NCBI RefSeq assembly: GCF_003997495.1
Contig: NZ_RZRU01000004.1
Span: 295,498-359,497, forward strand
DNA: 64,000 bases
Source: Mesorhizobium sp. M7A.F.Ca.US.008.03.1.1
Lineage (GTDB): Bacteria; Pseudomonadota; Alphaproteobacteria; Rhizobiales; Rhizobiaceae
Direction of reading: 5' to 3'
The notes under the pieces were generated by a model. That model was not told where the DNA came from, did not search any database, and was given only the letters and a program-made list of their open reading frames with translations. The first letter of the stretch is position 1, and every line of letters begins with the position of its first letter. Shown here piece by piece: positions 7,577 to 15,216 of this stretch. The position numbers and the translations under genes are program-made.

Positions 7577-9091
7577 ATCGAAAACAAGGGTGTGAGTGTA
7601 ACCACGCCGCATCGTGACTGAGGCGCGGCGCAACCCTTTTCGAGACCGGGCGCTGGTGTCGTCGCTTTCAAGGTCGATGCGTGACACAAGATTGGAGATG
7701 AGTTTCTGGGCACCCTTCCGGTCTTCCACGGCCAGCCGCCTAATCTCTTCCTGATCCTTCTCGAAATCGTACACAGCCGCCGCGCTCTCGCGGTATCGCG
7801 CGTCATTCTCGCGGATGGCTATGATCTCCCGACGCTTGGCCTCAATCTGGCGGGTGAGTTCATCGGCCTTCCCCGAGAAAGCCTTACGGGTTTCGGCGGT
7901 TTCAGCGTCGAGGGCTCCGGCAAGCGCGTTCTCACGCTTGAACTCTATGGCCGCTATAGCGTCGTCAAGGGCCTCGGGGTGATCAGGGGCCGCATGGTCC
8001 AGCGGTATAGGAACGGCCAAGAAGCCGATACGATCAAGCATCTCCCGCTCGAATTGGTCATAGCGCCAGTTGGGTGCGGTGCAATCTCTGCGCTTGAACG
8101 TCTTCCCTGTGCAGGTGAAGTAGCCCCACGACACGTCACCTTTCTTGGAGGACGTGAGGGCCATTGAGGAGTGGCAGTGTGCGCAATAGACCATGCGGGA
8201 GAACAGGTTTGATGTCCGACCTACCTGCCTGCTGTGCTGCCGGGCCTTGGTGCGCTGGCGGACGGCCAGCCATTCCGTCTCACTGATCAGAGCAGGGAAG
8301 TAGCCCGGCACCTCCTCGCCCTTTAGGACAAGGCACCCATAGGCGGCTGGAGAGCGGAGGACATCGCCGACCACAACTTGAGCCCATGAGTTCCCTGCGG
8401 GAGACGGAATGCCCTTGGTGTTCAATAGCTGAGTGATGGCCTGCTGCCCGTGGCCTTCCTTGGCAAGCGTGAAGATCAGCCGCGCGTCGTCGGCACGGGC
8501 GTTGAGGCTGTAGGTTTCCCGGTCAATCCAGAAGGGGAGCTTCGCAACCTTGACCCGGCCAATACCGCTGGCGACTGCCTCACGGGCCTTCTGGGCCTTG
8601 CGGGACCACGCATCTCCTACACGGTATGACAGCTTGGCGCTGTACTCGTGGGCCGCCTGCATGGCCATGAGGGACATCATGAGGTTGGCGAAGTTGTCGT
8701 CGTAGTCTTCGCTTGTATGGACGCGCTGGTCCGTCAGGGTCACTAAAGTCAGTCCTGTGTCCAACAGGTCGAGGAAGTAGCGGATGGCTCGGGTGGGCTT
8801 CACGCGGGTGATGCGGTCAATGTTTTCAACGATCAGGACCACATCGTTTGGTATCTTGCCAGACCGGACGTCCCTGACGAACTGGCCAAGTTCGGCCTCA
8901 AGGTTCGCGCCTTTGAATGCGCTCACACCATCGTCTACCAATTGACTGTCGAGGATCAGGCCATGGTAGGCGCAGAAATCCACGGCTTTCTTTGTCTGTC
9001 TGGCCGAGCTATCGCCCTGCGCCTGCTTGCCGGAACTCCAGCGAGCATAGGAAATCGCGTTGCGGCCCTTGAGGTCTCGGGGCTGTAGCAT
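7556..9091 (-). CDS. Large serine recombinase (site-specific integrase)
   Basis: A 511-residue protein of the large serine recombinase family, which integrates and excises phages and islands at att sites. The resolvase domain (residues about 10-155) opens with ISYARWSSGKQ, with the catalytic serine at about residue 19 and the Arg of the Y-x-R-x-S motif. Next are the recombinase domain (about 180-290), a zinc ribbon with the pairs CAHC and CTGKTFKRRDC (about 300-345), and a long coiled coil (about 375-455). All expected parts are present and the length is normal. The start codon at 9089-9091 lies just after an inverted repeat that includes the ribosome-binding site. The gene's last codons fall in the third 98-bp repeat. 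Confidence 0.95.
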   Translation of the reverse strand: MLQPRDLKGRNAISYARWSSGKQAQGDSSARQTKKAVDFCAYHGLILDSQLVDDGVSAFKGANLEAELGQFVRDVRSGKIPNDVVLIVENIDRITRVKPTRAIRYFLDLLDTGLTLVTLTDQRVHTSEDYDDNFANLMMSLMAMQAAHEYSAKLSYRVGDAWSRKAQKAREAVASGIGRVKVAKLPFWIDRETYSLNARADDARLIFTLAKEGHGQQAITQLLNTKGIPSPAGNSWAQVVVGDVLRSPAAYGCLVLKGEEVPGYFPALISETEWLAVRQRTKARQHSRQVGRTSNLFSRMVYCAHCHSSMALTSSKKGDVSWGYFTCTGKTFKRRDCTAPNWRYDQFEREMLDRIGFLAVPIPLDHAAPDHPEALDDAIAAIEFKRENALAGALDAETAETRKAFSGKADELTRQIEAKRREIIAIRENDARYRESAAAVYDFEKDQEEIRRLAVEDRKGAQKLISNLVSRIDLESDDTSARSRKGLRRASVTMRRGYTHTLVFDDTGEPG

Positions 9092-9096
9092 GGCTG

Positions 9097-9127
9097 GGCG
9101 GTCTCCGTTGGTGCATTGGAGACCGCC
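9097..9127. promoter_or_regulatory. Perfect 10-bp inverted repeat over the recombinase ribosome-binding site
   Basis: GGCGGTCTCC at 9097-9106 and GGAGACCGCC at 9118-9127 are perfect complements separated by 11 bases. On the minus strand the second arm contains the GGAG likely used to start the recombinase. The palindrome CTGATATCAG overlaps the outer arm's last base and runs 9127-9136. It could be an operator, an RNA switch hiding the ribosome-binding site, or half of the att site. Confidence 0.75.
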
Positions 9128-9145
9128 TGATATCAGTATGCAGAA

Positions 9146-9487
9146 TTAAAGTCTATGCCAGGTCTGGCTCTTGCAGATCAGTCCGCCGAGCACGCAGCCG
9201 CTCATCTTGAGAGAGGTGCCCGACAATGTCGCCTTGCCCGAATAGGTCTTGTCGTTTGCCGGATCGGTGATGTTGCCGGCATATTTGTTGTCGCCTGTCG
9301 CCTTGAGCGAGCCGATGGTCTTGCCGGCATATTTGCCGGACTTGAGCGTGATGGAAAACGAGCCGCCGCCGGCGATGGCCGCGGTATCCCCGGCCTGCGT
9401 CTTCCAGTTGCCCTCGATCGGATCGGCCCAGGCCGCGCCGGCCATCATCAATGTGGCCGCAAGGGCCAGGCTCACTTTTCGAAACAT
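9146..9487 (-). CDS. DUF2147-family exported protein
   Basis: A 113-residue protein with a strong GGGAGGAAGAC ribosome-binding site before the ATG at 9485-9487. A signal peptide (VSLALAATLMMAGAAWA) is followed by the DUF2147 core: DPIEGNWKTQAGDTAAI, SGKYAGKTIGSLKATGDNKY, TDPANDKTYSGKATLSG and the closing Cys/Trp motif GLICKSQTWHRL. The family consists of periplasmic beta-barrel-like proteins of unclear role. The stop codon lies 54 bases from the serine recombinase start, on the same strand. The 3' end may therefore be part of the integration site, and the host promoter could read into the recombinase. Confidence 0.85.
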   Translation of the reverse strand: MFRKVSLALAATLMMAGAAWADPIEGNWKTQAGDTAAIAGGGSFSITLKSGKYAGKTIGSLKATGDNKYAGNITDPANDKTYSGKATLSGTSLKMSGCVLGGLICKSQTWHRL

Positions 9488-9716
9488 GTCTTCCTCCCTT
9501 TGGATGTCCGGCCGGATGCTCCGCCTCGCCGGTCTGCCGCTTACGCAAACGTAAGCTAATCCAGCTCCCGGCAAAACAAAAGCGGTGCCGCAACGGAAGA
9601 CTTTCGGATTTTGAAAGGGTCCCGAATGCGACTGCTGGCCAAGGAAATGAAACGATCGGCGCATCGCCTTTGTCTCCTGTGGTTAGCGAAGTCTTGACTT
9701 GGTATTGGGAAATTTT

Positions 9717-9730
9717 CGTCAAATTTGACG
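9717..9730. promoter_or_regulatory. 14-bp palindrome in a divergent promoter region
   Basis: CGTCAAATTTGACG is a perfect palindrome. It lies in the 450-base non-coding stretch (9488-9937) between the divergent DUF2147 and Sel1-like genes. Its symmetry suggests an operator for a dimeric regulator, which I cannot name. No other feature is seen in that stretch apart from AT-rich promoter-like sequence around 9760-9820. Confidence 0.4.
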
Positions 9731-9937
9731 CAAGCAGGCTGAATTGCTGGCTTTGTATCCTTAACGAATTTTCGCGTTTACCTCTTGTTTTAGCTTTGTT
9801 TTCCTCAAATTAAGCACGCCATTTAACGACGGATTCAAGCCTGCACGGCATTCTCGAAAGCATCGGAAGAGCAGCCGGCAAGCACGAAAGAAGGCAGCTC
9901 TCGGGAGCCTGACAGGGGCCGGAAACAGGGGATTGAA

Positions 9938-10204
9938 ATGGCACGTTTTGAAATGCTTGAAGCAGGTTTCGGCGCCATGGGGGCAACTGCCCAGGCCGAC
10001 ATCCTTTTCGAACTGGGCATGATGTATGCGACCGGCCGCGATTGCGAGACCGATGTCGTTGCCGCCCACAAATGGTTCAACATCGCCGCCATCAAGGGCT
10101 CGGCCCGCGCCGCGGAACTGCGCTCGGAACTGTCGGCTGCCATGTCGAAGGTCGAGATCGCCAAGGCGCTTCGCGAAGCCCGCGAATGGATGACCATGCA
10201 CTGA
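9938..10204 (+). CDS. Sel1-like repeat small protein
   Basis: An 88-residue protein starting MARFEMLEAGF, with AGGGGA about 6 bases before the ATG. Residues about 25-60 match one Sel1/TPR-like repeat: LFELGMMYATGRDCETDVVA followed by AHKWFNIAAIKGSARAAELR. Such short Sel1 proteins of Rhizobiales are mostly uncharacterised; longer Sel1 proteins act as protein-protein scaffolds. It stands alone. A strong terminator follows at 10416-10460, with a 210-base gap between that holds no supported gene. Confidence 0.75.
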   Translation: MARFEMLEAGFGAMGATAQADILFELGMMYATGRDCETDVVAAHKWFNIAAIKGSARAAELRSELSAAMSKVEIAKALREAREWMTMH

Positions 10205-10415
10205 AATCTGCCAATCGCAGACAGGCCTATCCAAGACAGGGAAGCTCCGGGATCAAGACTGCACAGACAGCCAGACCCGACGGAACGAAGGCCGCGCAAG
10301 ACGGTCACGGTGTTAAGAAAGAGAACGCGGCAGGCCGCAGGGCCCAGTCGTGCGCGACACAGGGAAGCTGAGCGGGATTTTTAGGCGGGGGGCGCCTGGA
10401 GATTGCTCGACGGGC

Positions 10416-10460
10416 AAAAAAAGCCACGACCAGCCGGAACAAGGCTGGCGTGGCTTTTTG
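10416..10460. terminator. Strong intrinsic terminator
   Basis: A run of A, then GCCACG-A-CCAGCC (10423-10435), a short loop, and GGCTGG-CGTGGC (10443-10454) followed by TTTTT. The A-run on the other flank makes it usable in both directions. It separates the Sel1-like gene from the binding-protein gene. Confidence 0.85.
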
Positions 10461-10596
10461 CGTGGATGACGTCTTGCAGGCCCAATCGAGCGGCGCCAAT
10501 GCGCCTAGACAGGCCCAATGAAGGATGAAATTGTCCGGCCTCTCTGGAAGAAGCGCGGCCGGGGCGGCCGCGCGTGAGTGGAGGAGTTCTACCATC

Positions 10597-11718
10597 ATGA
10601 AAAAATTGAGTATTTTGAACGCGGCCATATTCGGCCTGATGATGAGCACGCCGGTCGCATTCGCCGACGACATCACTTTTGCGGTGATCGGCCCGATGAC
10701 TGGACAGCTCGCCACCATCGGCGATCAGTTCAAGCAGGGCGCACAGGCCGCTGCCGACGCGATCAACGCCGCCGGCGGCGTCAATGGGTCGATGATCAAG
10801 CTTGATATCGAAGACGACCAGTGCGATCCCAAGCAGGCCGTGTCGGTTGCCAACCGCGTCGTCGCCGATGGCGTCAAGTTCATCGACGGCCATGCCTGCT
10901 CCGGCTCCAGCATTCCGGCCTCGGCCGTCTATGCCGAAGCCGGCGCGCTGATGATGAGCCCGGCTTCTTCCAACCCGGTGCTCACCGACGCGGCCGCCAA
11001 GGCCGGCTGGCCGACGATCATGCGCCTTTATACGCGTGACGATGCGCAGGGTGCCTTCATCGGCCCATGGATCGCCAAGAAGTTTGCCGGCAAGAATGTC
11101 GTCGTCCTGCACGACAAGAGCGCCTACGGACAGGGCGTGGCTGACGCCGTCAGGGCAACGATGAATGCCGGCGGCCTCAAGGAGGTCTACTATGACGGCA
11201 TCAACGCTGGCGAGAAGGACTATTCAGCTCTCGTCACCAAGCTCAAGGACTTGAAAGCCGACGTCGTCTATTTCGGCGGCTACCATCCTGAAGCTGGCCT
11301 GATCCTGCGTCAGTCGGCGGAACAGAACCTGAAATTCCAGCTGATCATGCCGGACTCCATCGCCTCGCCGGAATTCTGGCAGGTCGCTGGCCCGGCCGGC
11401 GAGGGCACCATGTTCGTCTTCCCGTCGGATCCGCAGGCAAAGCCGGAAGCCAAGGCAGCGGTCGAGAAGATCAAGGCCGGCGGTTTCGTGCCGGAGGGCT
11501 TCACGCTGTTCTCATACGCCACCATCCAGGCATTCGCCGAAGGCATCAAGCGTGCCGGCAGCGACGACCCGGCCAAGGTTGCCGAAGCACTGAAGAACGG
11601 CACGCCGATCAGCACCGTTGTCGGTGATGTCACCTTCGACGAGAAGGGCGATCTCAAGGATGCCAGCTACGACATCAACCAGTGGCATGACGGCAAATAT
11701 GCGCCGATCGCGCAGTAA
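10597..11718 (+). CDS. Branched-chain amino acid ABC transporter substrate-binding protein (LivK type)
   Basis: A 373-residue periplasmic binding protein starting at the ATG at 10597 with GGAGGAG upstream; an in-frame extension to 10525 is unlikely. The signal peptide (LSILNAAIFGLMMSTPVAFA) precedes the Leu/Ile/Val-binding-protein fold: ITFAVIGPMTGQLATIGDQF, DDQCDPKQAVSVANRVV, GHACSGSSIPASAVYAEAGA, and IQAFAEGIKRAGSDDPAKV near the end. No permease or ATPase genes adjoin it, so it must share a transporter encoded elsewhere. It is convergent with a leucine-degradation cluster, which hints at leucine or another branched-chain ligand. The ligand is an inference. Confidence 0.92.
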   Translation: MKKLSILNAAIFGLMMSTPVAFADDITFAVIGPMTGQLATIGDQFKQGAQAAADAINAAGGVNGSMIKLDIEDDQCDPKQAVSVANRVVADGVKFIDGHACSGSSIPASAVYAEAGALMMSPASSNPVLTDAAAKAGWPTIMRLYTRDDAQGAFIGPWIAKKFAGKNVVVLHDKSAYGQGVADAVRATMNAGGLKEVYYDGINAGEKDYSALVTKLKDLKADVVYFGGYHPEAGLILRQSAEQNLKFQLIMPDSIASPEFWQVAGPAGEGTMFVFPSDPQAKPEAKAAVEKIKAGGFVPEGFTLFSYATIQAFAEGIKRAGSDDPAKVAEALKNGTPISTVVGDVTFDEKGDLKDASYDINQWHDGKYAPIAQ

Positions 11719-11748
11719 TCGCCGACTTGGCGACCGAATAGCGTAGAG

Positions 11749-11784
11749 AAATGGCCGGGTTCGTCCCGGCCATTTTCTTGTTTA
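11749..11784. terminator. Bidirectional intrinsic terminator
   Basis: AATGGCCGGG (11750-11759), a short loop, CCCGGCCATT (11766-11775) followed by TTCTTGTTT. It lies between the convergent LivK-type and mccA genes and can serve both. Confidence 0.85.
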
Positions 11785-11795
11785 CCTTCGAACCG

Positions 11796-13778
11796 TCAGC
11801 TGGCTGCAGCGGTCGAGGCGGCTTGTTCTTCGACGAACCGTACCAGCACCGTCCCGTCGGTCACCTGTGCGCCCTCGGCGGCAATCTCGGCGATCACGCC
11901 GTCATGCGGCGCGGCGATGGTGTGCTCCATCTTCATCGCCTCGAGGATCAGCAGCGGTTGGCCCTTGATCACTGCATCGCCCTTTCCCGCGCGCACCAGC
12001 TTGACCAGTCCCGGCATCGGCGCACGCAGGCTGCCGGCACGTGCCGCCGCATCATCGGCCCGTGCCAGCGGGTCCGGCACGGCGAAAGTGTAGCCAACGG
12101 CGCCTTCGAACACGGTGATGTGGCCTGGCCAGCGGGCGAGGCGTGGTGTTGAGCGAAAATCATGCGAATTGGTGTCGTCATAGGGCTTGTCCAGCGTCAC
12201 CTGGAACCGCCCGTCATGCCGCACCGAAACCTTCGCCACGATTCCGTCTTCGCCGAACTTCAATCGTGTGCGCCGCGCCACGCTGTGGAAATGCGCATAG
12301 CCGGCAAGCGACGACCACGGATCGTTGGATGACGGCGATGCTCCGGCGCCGGAGGCCGCAACGGCCGCGGCAGCGATGGTTTCGCCGGTCGGCGGCGCGA
12401 CCTCGGTCAGCGCCGTCTGGTGCCTGGCGATCAGGCTGGTGTCGACATCGCCCGCGGAGAAATCCGGATCGGCGGCAAGAGCGGCAAGAAAGGCGGTGTT
12501 GACGGTCGAGCCGGCGACCTCGGTTCGCGACAGCACTGCACCGAGAGCTTCGAGTGCCGCCTGGCGGTCCGCGGCGTGGACGACCAGCTTGGCAATCATC
12601 GGGTCGTAATAGGGCGAGATGGCGTCACCCACCCGCACGCCTGTCTCGATGCGCATCGCGGCGCCTTCGGGGGCTGCATCCGGAAATTTCAGATGATGCA
12701 GCGTACCGGTCGCCGGCAGGAACCCTTTTGCCGCATCCTCGGCATAGATGCGCGCCTCGAAGGCATGGCCGGTGAGCGCGATCTCGCTTTGCGTCTTGGG
12801 CAGCTTTTCGCCGCTGGCGACCCGCAACTGCCACTCGACCAGATCGGTGCCGGTAACCATTTCGGTGACGGGGTGCTCGACCTGCAGGCGGGTGTTCATC
12901 TCCATGAACCAGAAGCGGTCGGCCTTCAGGCCTTGCGAGGCATTGACGATGAACTCGATGGTGCCGGCGCCTGAATAATTGATCGCCTTGGCGGCTTTCA
13001 CCGCTGCATCCGTCATTGCCTTGCGCAGCGCCTCGGTCATGCCGGGGGCAGGCGCTTCCTCGATCACCTTCTGGTGGCGGCGCTGCGCCGAGCAGTCGCG
13101 CTCGTAGAGATGCACCGCATTGCCGAAATTGTCGCCGAACACCTGCACCTCGATATGGCGCGGCTTGTCGACATATTTTTCGACCAGCACGCGGTCGTCG
13201 CCGAAGGCGGCTTTCGCCTCGCGCCGCGCACTGGACAGAGCTTCGGAAAACTCGTCGGGATGTTCGACCCGGCGCATCCCCTTGCCGCCGCCGCCGGCGC
13301 GTGCCTTGATCAGTACGGGATAGCCGATCTCGCGTGCCTTGGAGGCAAGCAGCACGATCTCCTGCGCTTCGCCATGGTAGCCCGGCACGACCGGCACGCC
13401 GGCCTTTTCCATCCGCCGCTTGGCCGCGTCCTTCAGCCCCATGGCACGGATCGAGGCCGCCGACGGCCCGATGAAAATGAGCCCCGCCGCCGCCACCTGG
13501 TCGACGAAATCGGGATTTTCCGACAGGAAGCCGTAGCCGGGATGAATGGCTTGTGCGCCCGCAGCCAAGGCCGCGGCGATGATCTTGTCACCGCGCAGAT
13601 AGCTTTCGCCGACGGGCGAGGCGCCGATATGCACCGCCTCATCGGCCATCTCGACATGCAGGGATCTCGCGTCGGCATCCGAATAGACGGCGACAGTACG
13701 CACACCCATCTTGCGCGCGGTACGGATGATACGGCAAGCGATCTCGCCGCGGTTGGCGATCAGGATCTTGGCGAACAT
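11796..13778 (-). CDS. mccA: Methylcrotonyl-CoA carboxylase biotin-carboxylase/biotin-carrier (alpha) subunit
   Basis: A 660-residue biotin-dependent carboxylase alpha subunit beginning MFAKILIANRGEIACRI, preceded by GGGAGG. It has a biotin-carboxylase N-domain, an ATP-grasp part (KARAGGGGKGMRRV; MEMNTRLQVEHPVTE), the biotin-carboxylase C-domain, and a C-terminal biotinyl domain with the EAMKMEH biotin site. It carboxylates biotin for the carboxyltransferase encoded at 15217-16824. The adjacent isovaleryl-CoA dehydrogenase and the paired beta subunit point to methylcrotonyl-CoA (leucine catabolism) rather than propionyl- or geranyl-CoA. Unusually, three small secreted-protein genes separate it from mccB. 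Confidence 0.93.
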   Translation of the reverse strand: MFAKILIANRGEIACRIIRTARKMGVRTVAVYSDADARSLHVEMADEAVHIGASPVGESYLRGDKIIAAALAAGAQAIHPGYGFLSENPDFVDQVAAAGLIFIGPSAASIRAMGLKDAAKRRMEKAGVPVVPGYHGEAQEIVLLASKAREIGYPVLIKARAGGGGKGMRRVEHPDEFSEALSSARREAKAAFGDDRVLVEKYVDKPRHIEVQVFGDNFGNAVHLYERDCSAQRRHQKVIEEAPAPGMTEALRKAMTDAAVKAAKAINYSGAGTIEFIVNASQGLKADRFWFMEMNTRLQVEHPVTEMVTGTDLVEWQLRVASGEKLPKTQSEIALTGHAFEARIYAEDAAKGFLPATGTLHHLKFPDAAPEGAAMRIETGVRVGDAISPYYDPMIAKLVVHAADRQAALEALGAVLSRTEVAGSTVNTAFLAALAADPDFSAGDVDTSLIARHQTALTEVAPPTGETIAAAAVAASGAGASPSSNDPWSSLAGYAHFHSVARRTRLKFGEDGIVAKVSVRHDGRFQVTLDKPYDDTNSHDFRSTPRLARWPGHITVFEGAVGYTFAVPDPLARADDAAARAGSLRAPMPGLVKLVRAGKGDAVIKGQPLLILEAMKMEHTIAAPHDGVIAEIAAEGAQVTDGTVLVRFVEEQAASTAAAS

Positions 13779-13827
13779 GGAGCCTCCCGGTTTTGCCTCG
13801 GGCGGCGCCATTCTGGCAGGCGCCAGC

Positions 13828-14202
13828 CTATTTGGAGGCCGCGATCTCGCAGCCGCCGCCCGTCGTGACCTTGTAGTGCCCGCGGGTGGACTGACAGGAT
13901 TTCATCGCCAACTCTTCGGCCCTCTTTTGAGATGGCGCGTTGAGGTGGCCCCCGCAAACTATGTACGACGACATTATCCGTGCGTAGGGAGTGGTTGCGT
14001 ACGCTGAATGACCACTGGCCGCTACATAGGCCTTGTACGCCTTGGTGCAGGGATCCTTGGGATTTCGCGGCAGGTACGGCGGGAAACGCTTGTCTCCCTC
14101 GCTTCCAGTCAGTGAGCCGGCCATGCCCGCGCCGCACGCTGCGATCATCAGCAGTCCGGCCAATATCGCCGTGGCTGTTCGCCTGGAATTCGTGGATTTC
14201 AT
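13828..14202 (-). CDS. Small exported Cys-containing protein, paralog 1 of 3
   Basis: A 124-residue protein with a signal peptide (AILAGLLMIAACGAGMAG) and a mature part containing FPPYLPRNPKDPCTKAYKAY, SGHSAYATTPYARI, YIVCGGHLNAPSQKRAEELA, KSCQSTRG and the terminal CEIAASK. Four mature cysteines are shared with the two neighbours (14242-14613 and 14653-15021), suggesting two disulfides. The pattern GHSA(Y/F)A-x-T ... CG-x-x-LNA-SQK-A-E ... SCQ ... C-x-I-SK defines the family. Proteins of this kind in rhizobia sometimes carry an unsupported '5-aminolevulinic acid synthase' label, for which the sequence gives no reason. Function unknown. Confidence 0.75.
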   Translation of the reverse strand: MKSTNSRRTATAILAGLLMIAACGAGMAGSLTGSEGDKRFPPYLPRNPKDPCTKAYKAYVAASGHSAYATTPYARIMSSYIVCGGHLNAPSQKRAEELAMKSCQSTRGHYKVTTGGGCEIAASK

Positions 14203-14241
14203 TTTGTCTTCCCCAACGAGAAAAACCGGGCGCTTTCCGGT

Positions 14242-14613
14242 CTATTTGGACGCGGCGATGCTGCAGGCGCCGGCGACGGTAACCTTGTATTTGCTTTTGC
14301 TGGCCTGACAGGATTTCAATGCCAGTTCCGCCGCCGCCTTTTGTGACGATGCATTCAGCTTCACGCCGCAAACGAAGTACTCGGTCGCCGGAACGATCGG
14401 CGTCGCCGCGAAAGCCGAATGGCCTGCGGCTGCGAGATACGCTGCATAGGCCTTCCCACAGCCCCCGGTGGTTCCTACAGGAATGGTCACTGGGTAGCGC
14501 ACGTTCCCCTTGCTGCCTGCCAGCGATCCGGCCATGGCGGCGGTGGGGGCCGCCACCATCAGCAAGCCTGCCACTATTGAGGTGGCTGCTCGTTTGCAGG
14601 TCCCGGATTTCAT
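14242..14613 (-). CDS. Small exported Cys-containing protein, paralog 2 of 3
   Basis: A 123-residue paralog of its two neighbours. The signal peptide (SIVAGLLMVAAPTAAMAG) precedes GSLAGSKGNVRYPVTIP, GGCGKAYAAYLAAAGHSAFA, YFVCGVKLNASSQKAAAELA, KSCQASKSKYKVTVAG and CSIAASK. The KYKVT segment and the final Cys-Ile-Ala-Ala-Ser-Lys match paralog 1 most closely, so these two probably arose by the later duplication. It probably forms two disulfides in the periplasm. It lies 39 bases downstream of paralog 3 and is likely read from the same transcript. Confidence 0.75.
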   Translation of the reverse strand: MKSGTCKRAATSIVAGLLMVAAPTAAMAGSLAGSKGNVRYPVTIPVGTTGGCGKAYAAYLAAAGHSAFAATPIVPATEYFVCGVKLNASSQKAAAELALKSCQASKSKYKVTVAGACSIAASK

Positions 14614-14652
14614 TCTGCTTCCCCCATTCGCAAAAAAGTCTCGGCTGGTTGC

Positions 14653-15021
14653 CTACTTCGATGAGGAGATTGCGCAGCCGCCACTCGCGGTCTTGAGCTT
14701 CCACCGTGTCAAGCCGGCCTGGCAATTGCGTAGCGCCGTCTCTTCCGCCGCCTTCTGGGAAGGCGCGTTGAGCTTCGTCCCGCAGACAATGTAGAGGTCG
14801 ACGACACGCGAATAAAAGGTTGTGGCGTAGGCCGAATGACCGCTCGCCGCGACGTAGCCCTTGTAGGCAACGTTGCATTCGCCCGAACCCAAGGTCGGCG
14901 GAAAACGCACGTCTCCCTTGCGTCCTGCGAGCGATTCCGCCGAACTGATGCCGGTCGCCGTTAATATTAGAAATGCAGAAAGTATCGAAGCAGCCGTTCC
15001 CTGGCAATATTTCAATTTCAT
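14653..15021 (-). CDS. Small exported Cys-containing protein, paralog 3 of 3
   Basis: A 122-residue protein; I take the ATG at 15019-15021 (MKLKYCQGTAASILSAFLIL) because the signal peptide starts there, although an in-frame extension reaches 15090. The mature part has SLAGRKGDVRFPPTLGSGEC, GYVAASGHSAYATTFYSR, YIVCGTKLNAPSQKAAEETA, NCQAG and GGCAISSSK. It is the first of the three paralogs in transcription order. The 195 bases between it and mccB (15022-15216) could hold a separate promoter, which would make the trio its own unit inside the carboxylase cluster. Confidence 0.75.
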   Translation of the reverse strand: MKLKYCQGTAASILSAFLILTATGISSAESLAGRKGDVRFPPTLGSGECNVAYKGYVAASGHSAYATTFYSRVVDLYIVCGTKLNAPSQKAAEETALRNCQAGLTRWKLKTASGGCAISSSK

Positions 15022-15216
15022 TTCCAGCCCGTCCCCATTGCCCCATGCTGGATAAGCAGTAGCGAATATTTTGCCTCGCCGCCAGTTCACTGTTTGAGAT
15101 TCGAAGCCGCCTATGCTGATGAATCGGTTGGTCCATACAGTTCAGCCTTTTCGCTCGGCAGCAACGGCCTGCCGGTGTAGTTCCGCCGTTTGGCCGTCGA
15201 AGTTGACCGTCCATTC

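Larger units (their letters stand above)
3188..9145 (-). mobile_element. Small integrative element with a large serine recombinase
   Basis: Seven genes on the minus strand are bounded on the right by a large serine recombinase and the host DUF2147 gene. Contents from right to left are recombinase, 98-bp repeats, an unknown protein, a ParB-like protein, a 33-residue protein, a Cys-rich putative zinc protein, an acidic protein and a coiled-coil protein. Several genes share an AAGGA-type ribosome-binding site, suggesting a common origin. No capsid, tail, terminase, relaxase or replication protein is recognised, so whether it is a satellite, a reduced prophage or a mobilisable island is open. The right edge is inferred from recombinase position. 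The left edge is uncertain and could extend to base 1. Confidence 0.5.

Noticed and set aside
10042..10371. A 109-codon frame overlapping and extending past the Sel1-like gene
   Set aside because: It is in another frame of the Sel1-like gene, Arg-rich and without a ribosome-binding site; the 3' part beyond 10204 shows no protein-like signal.
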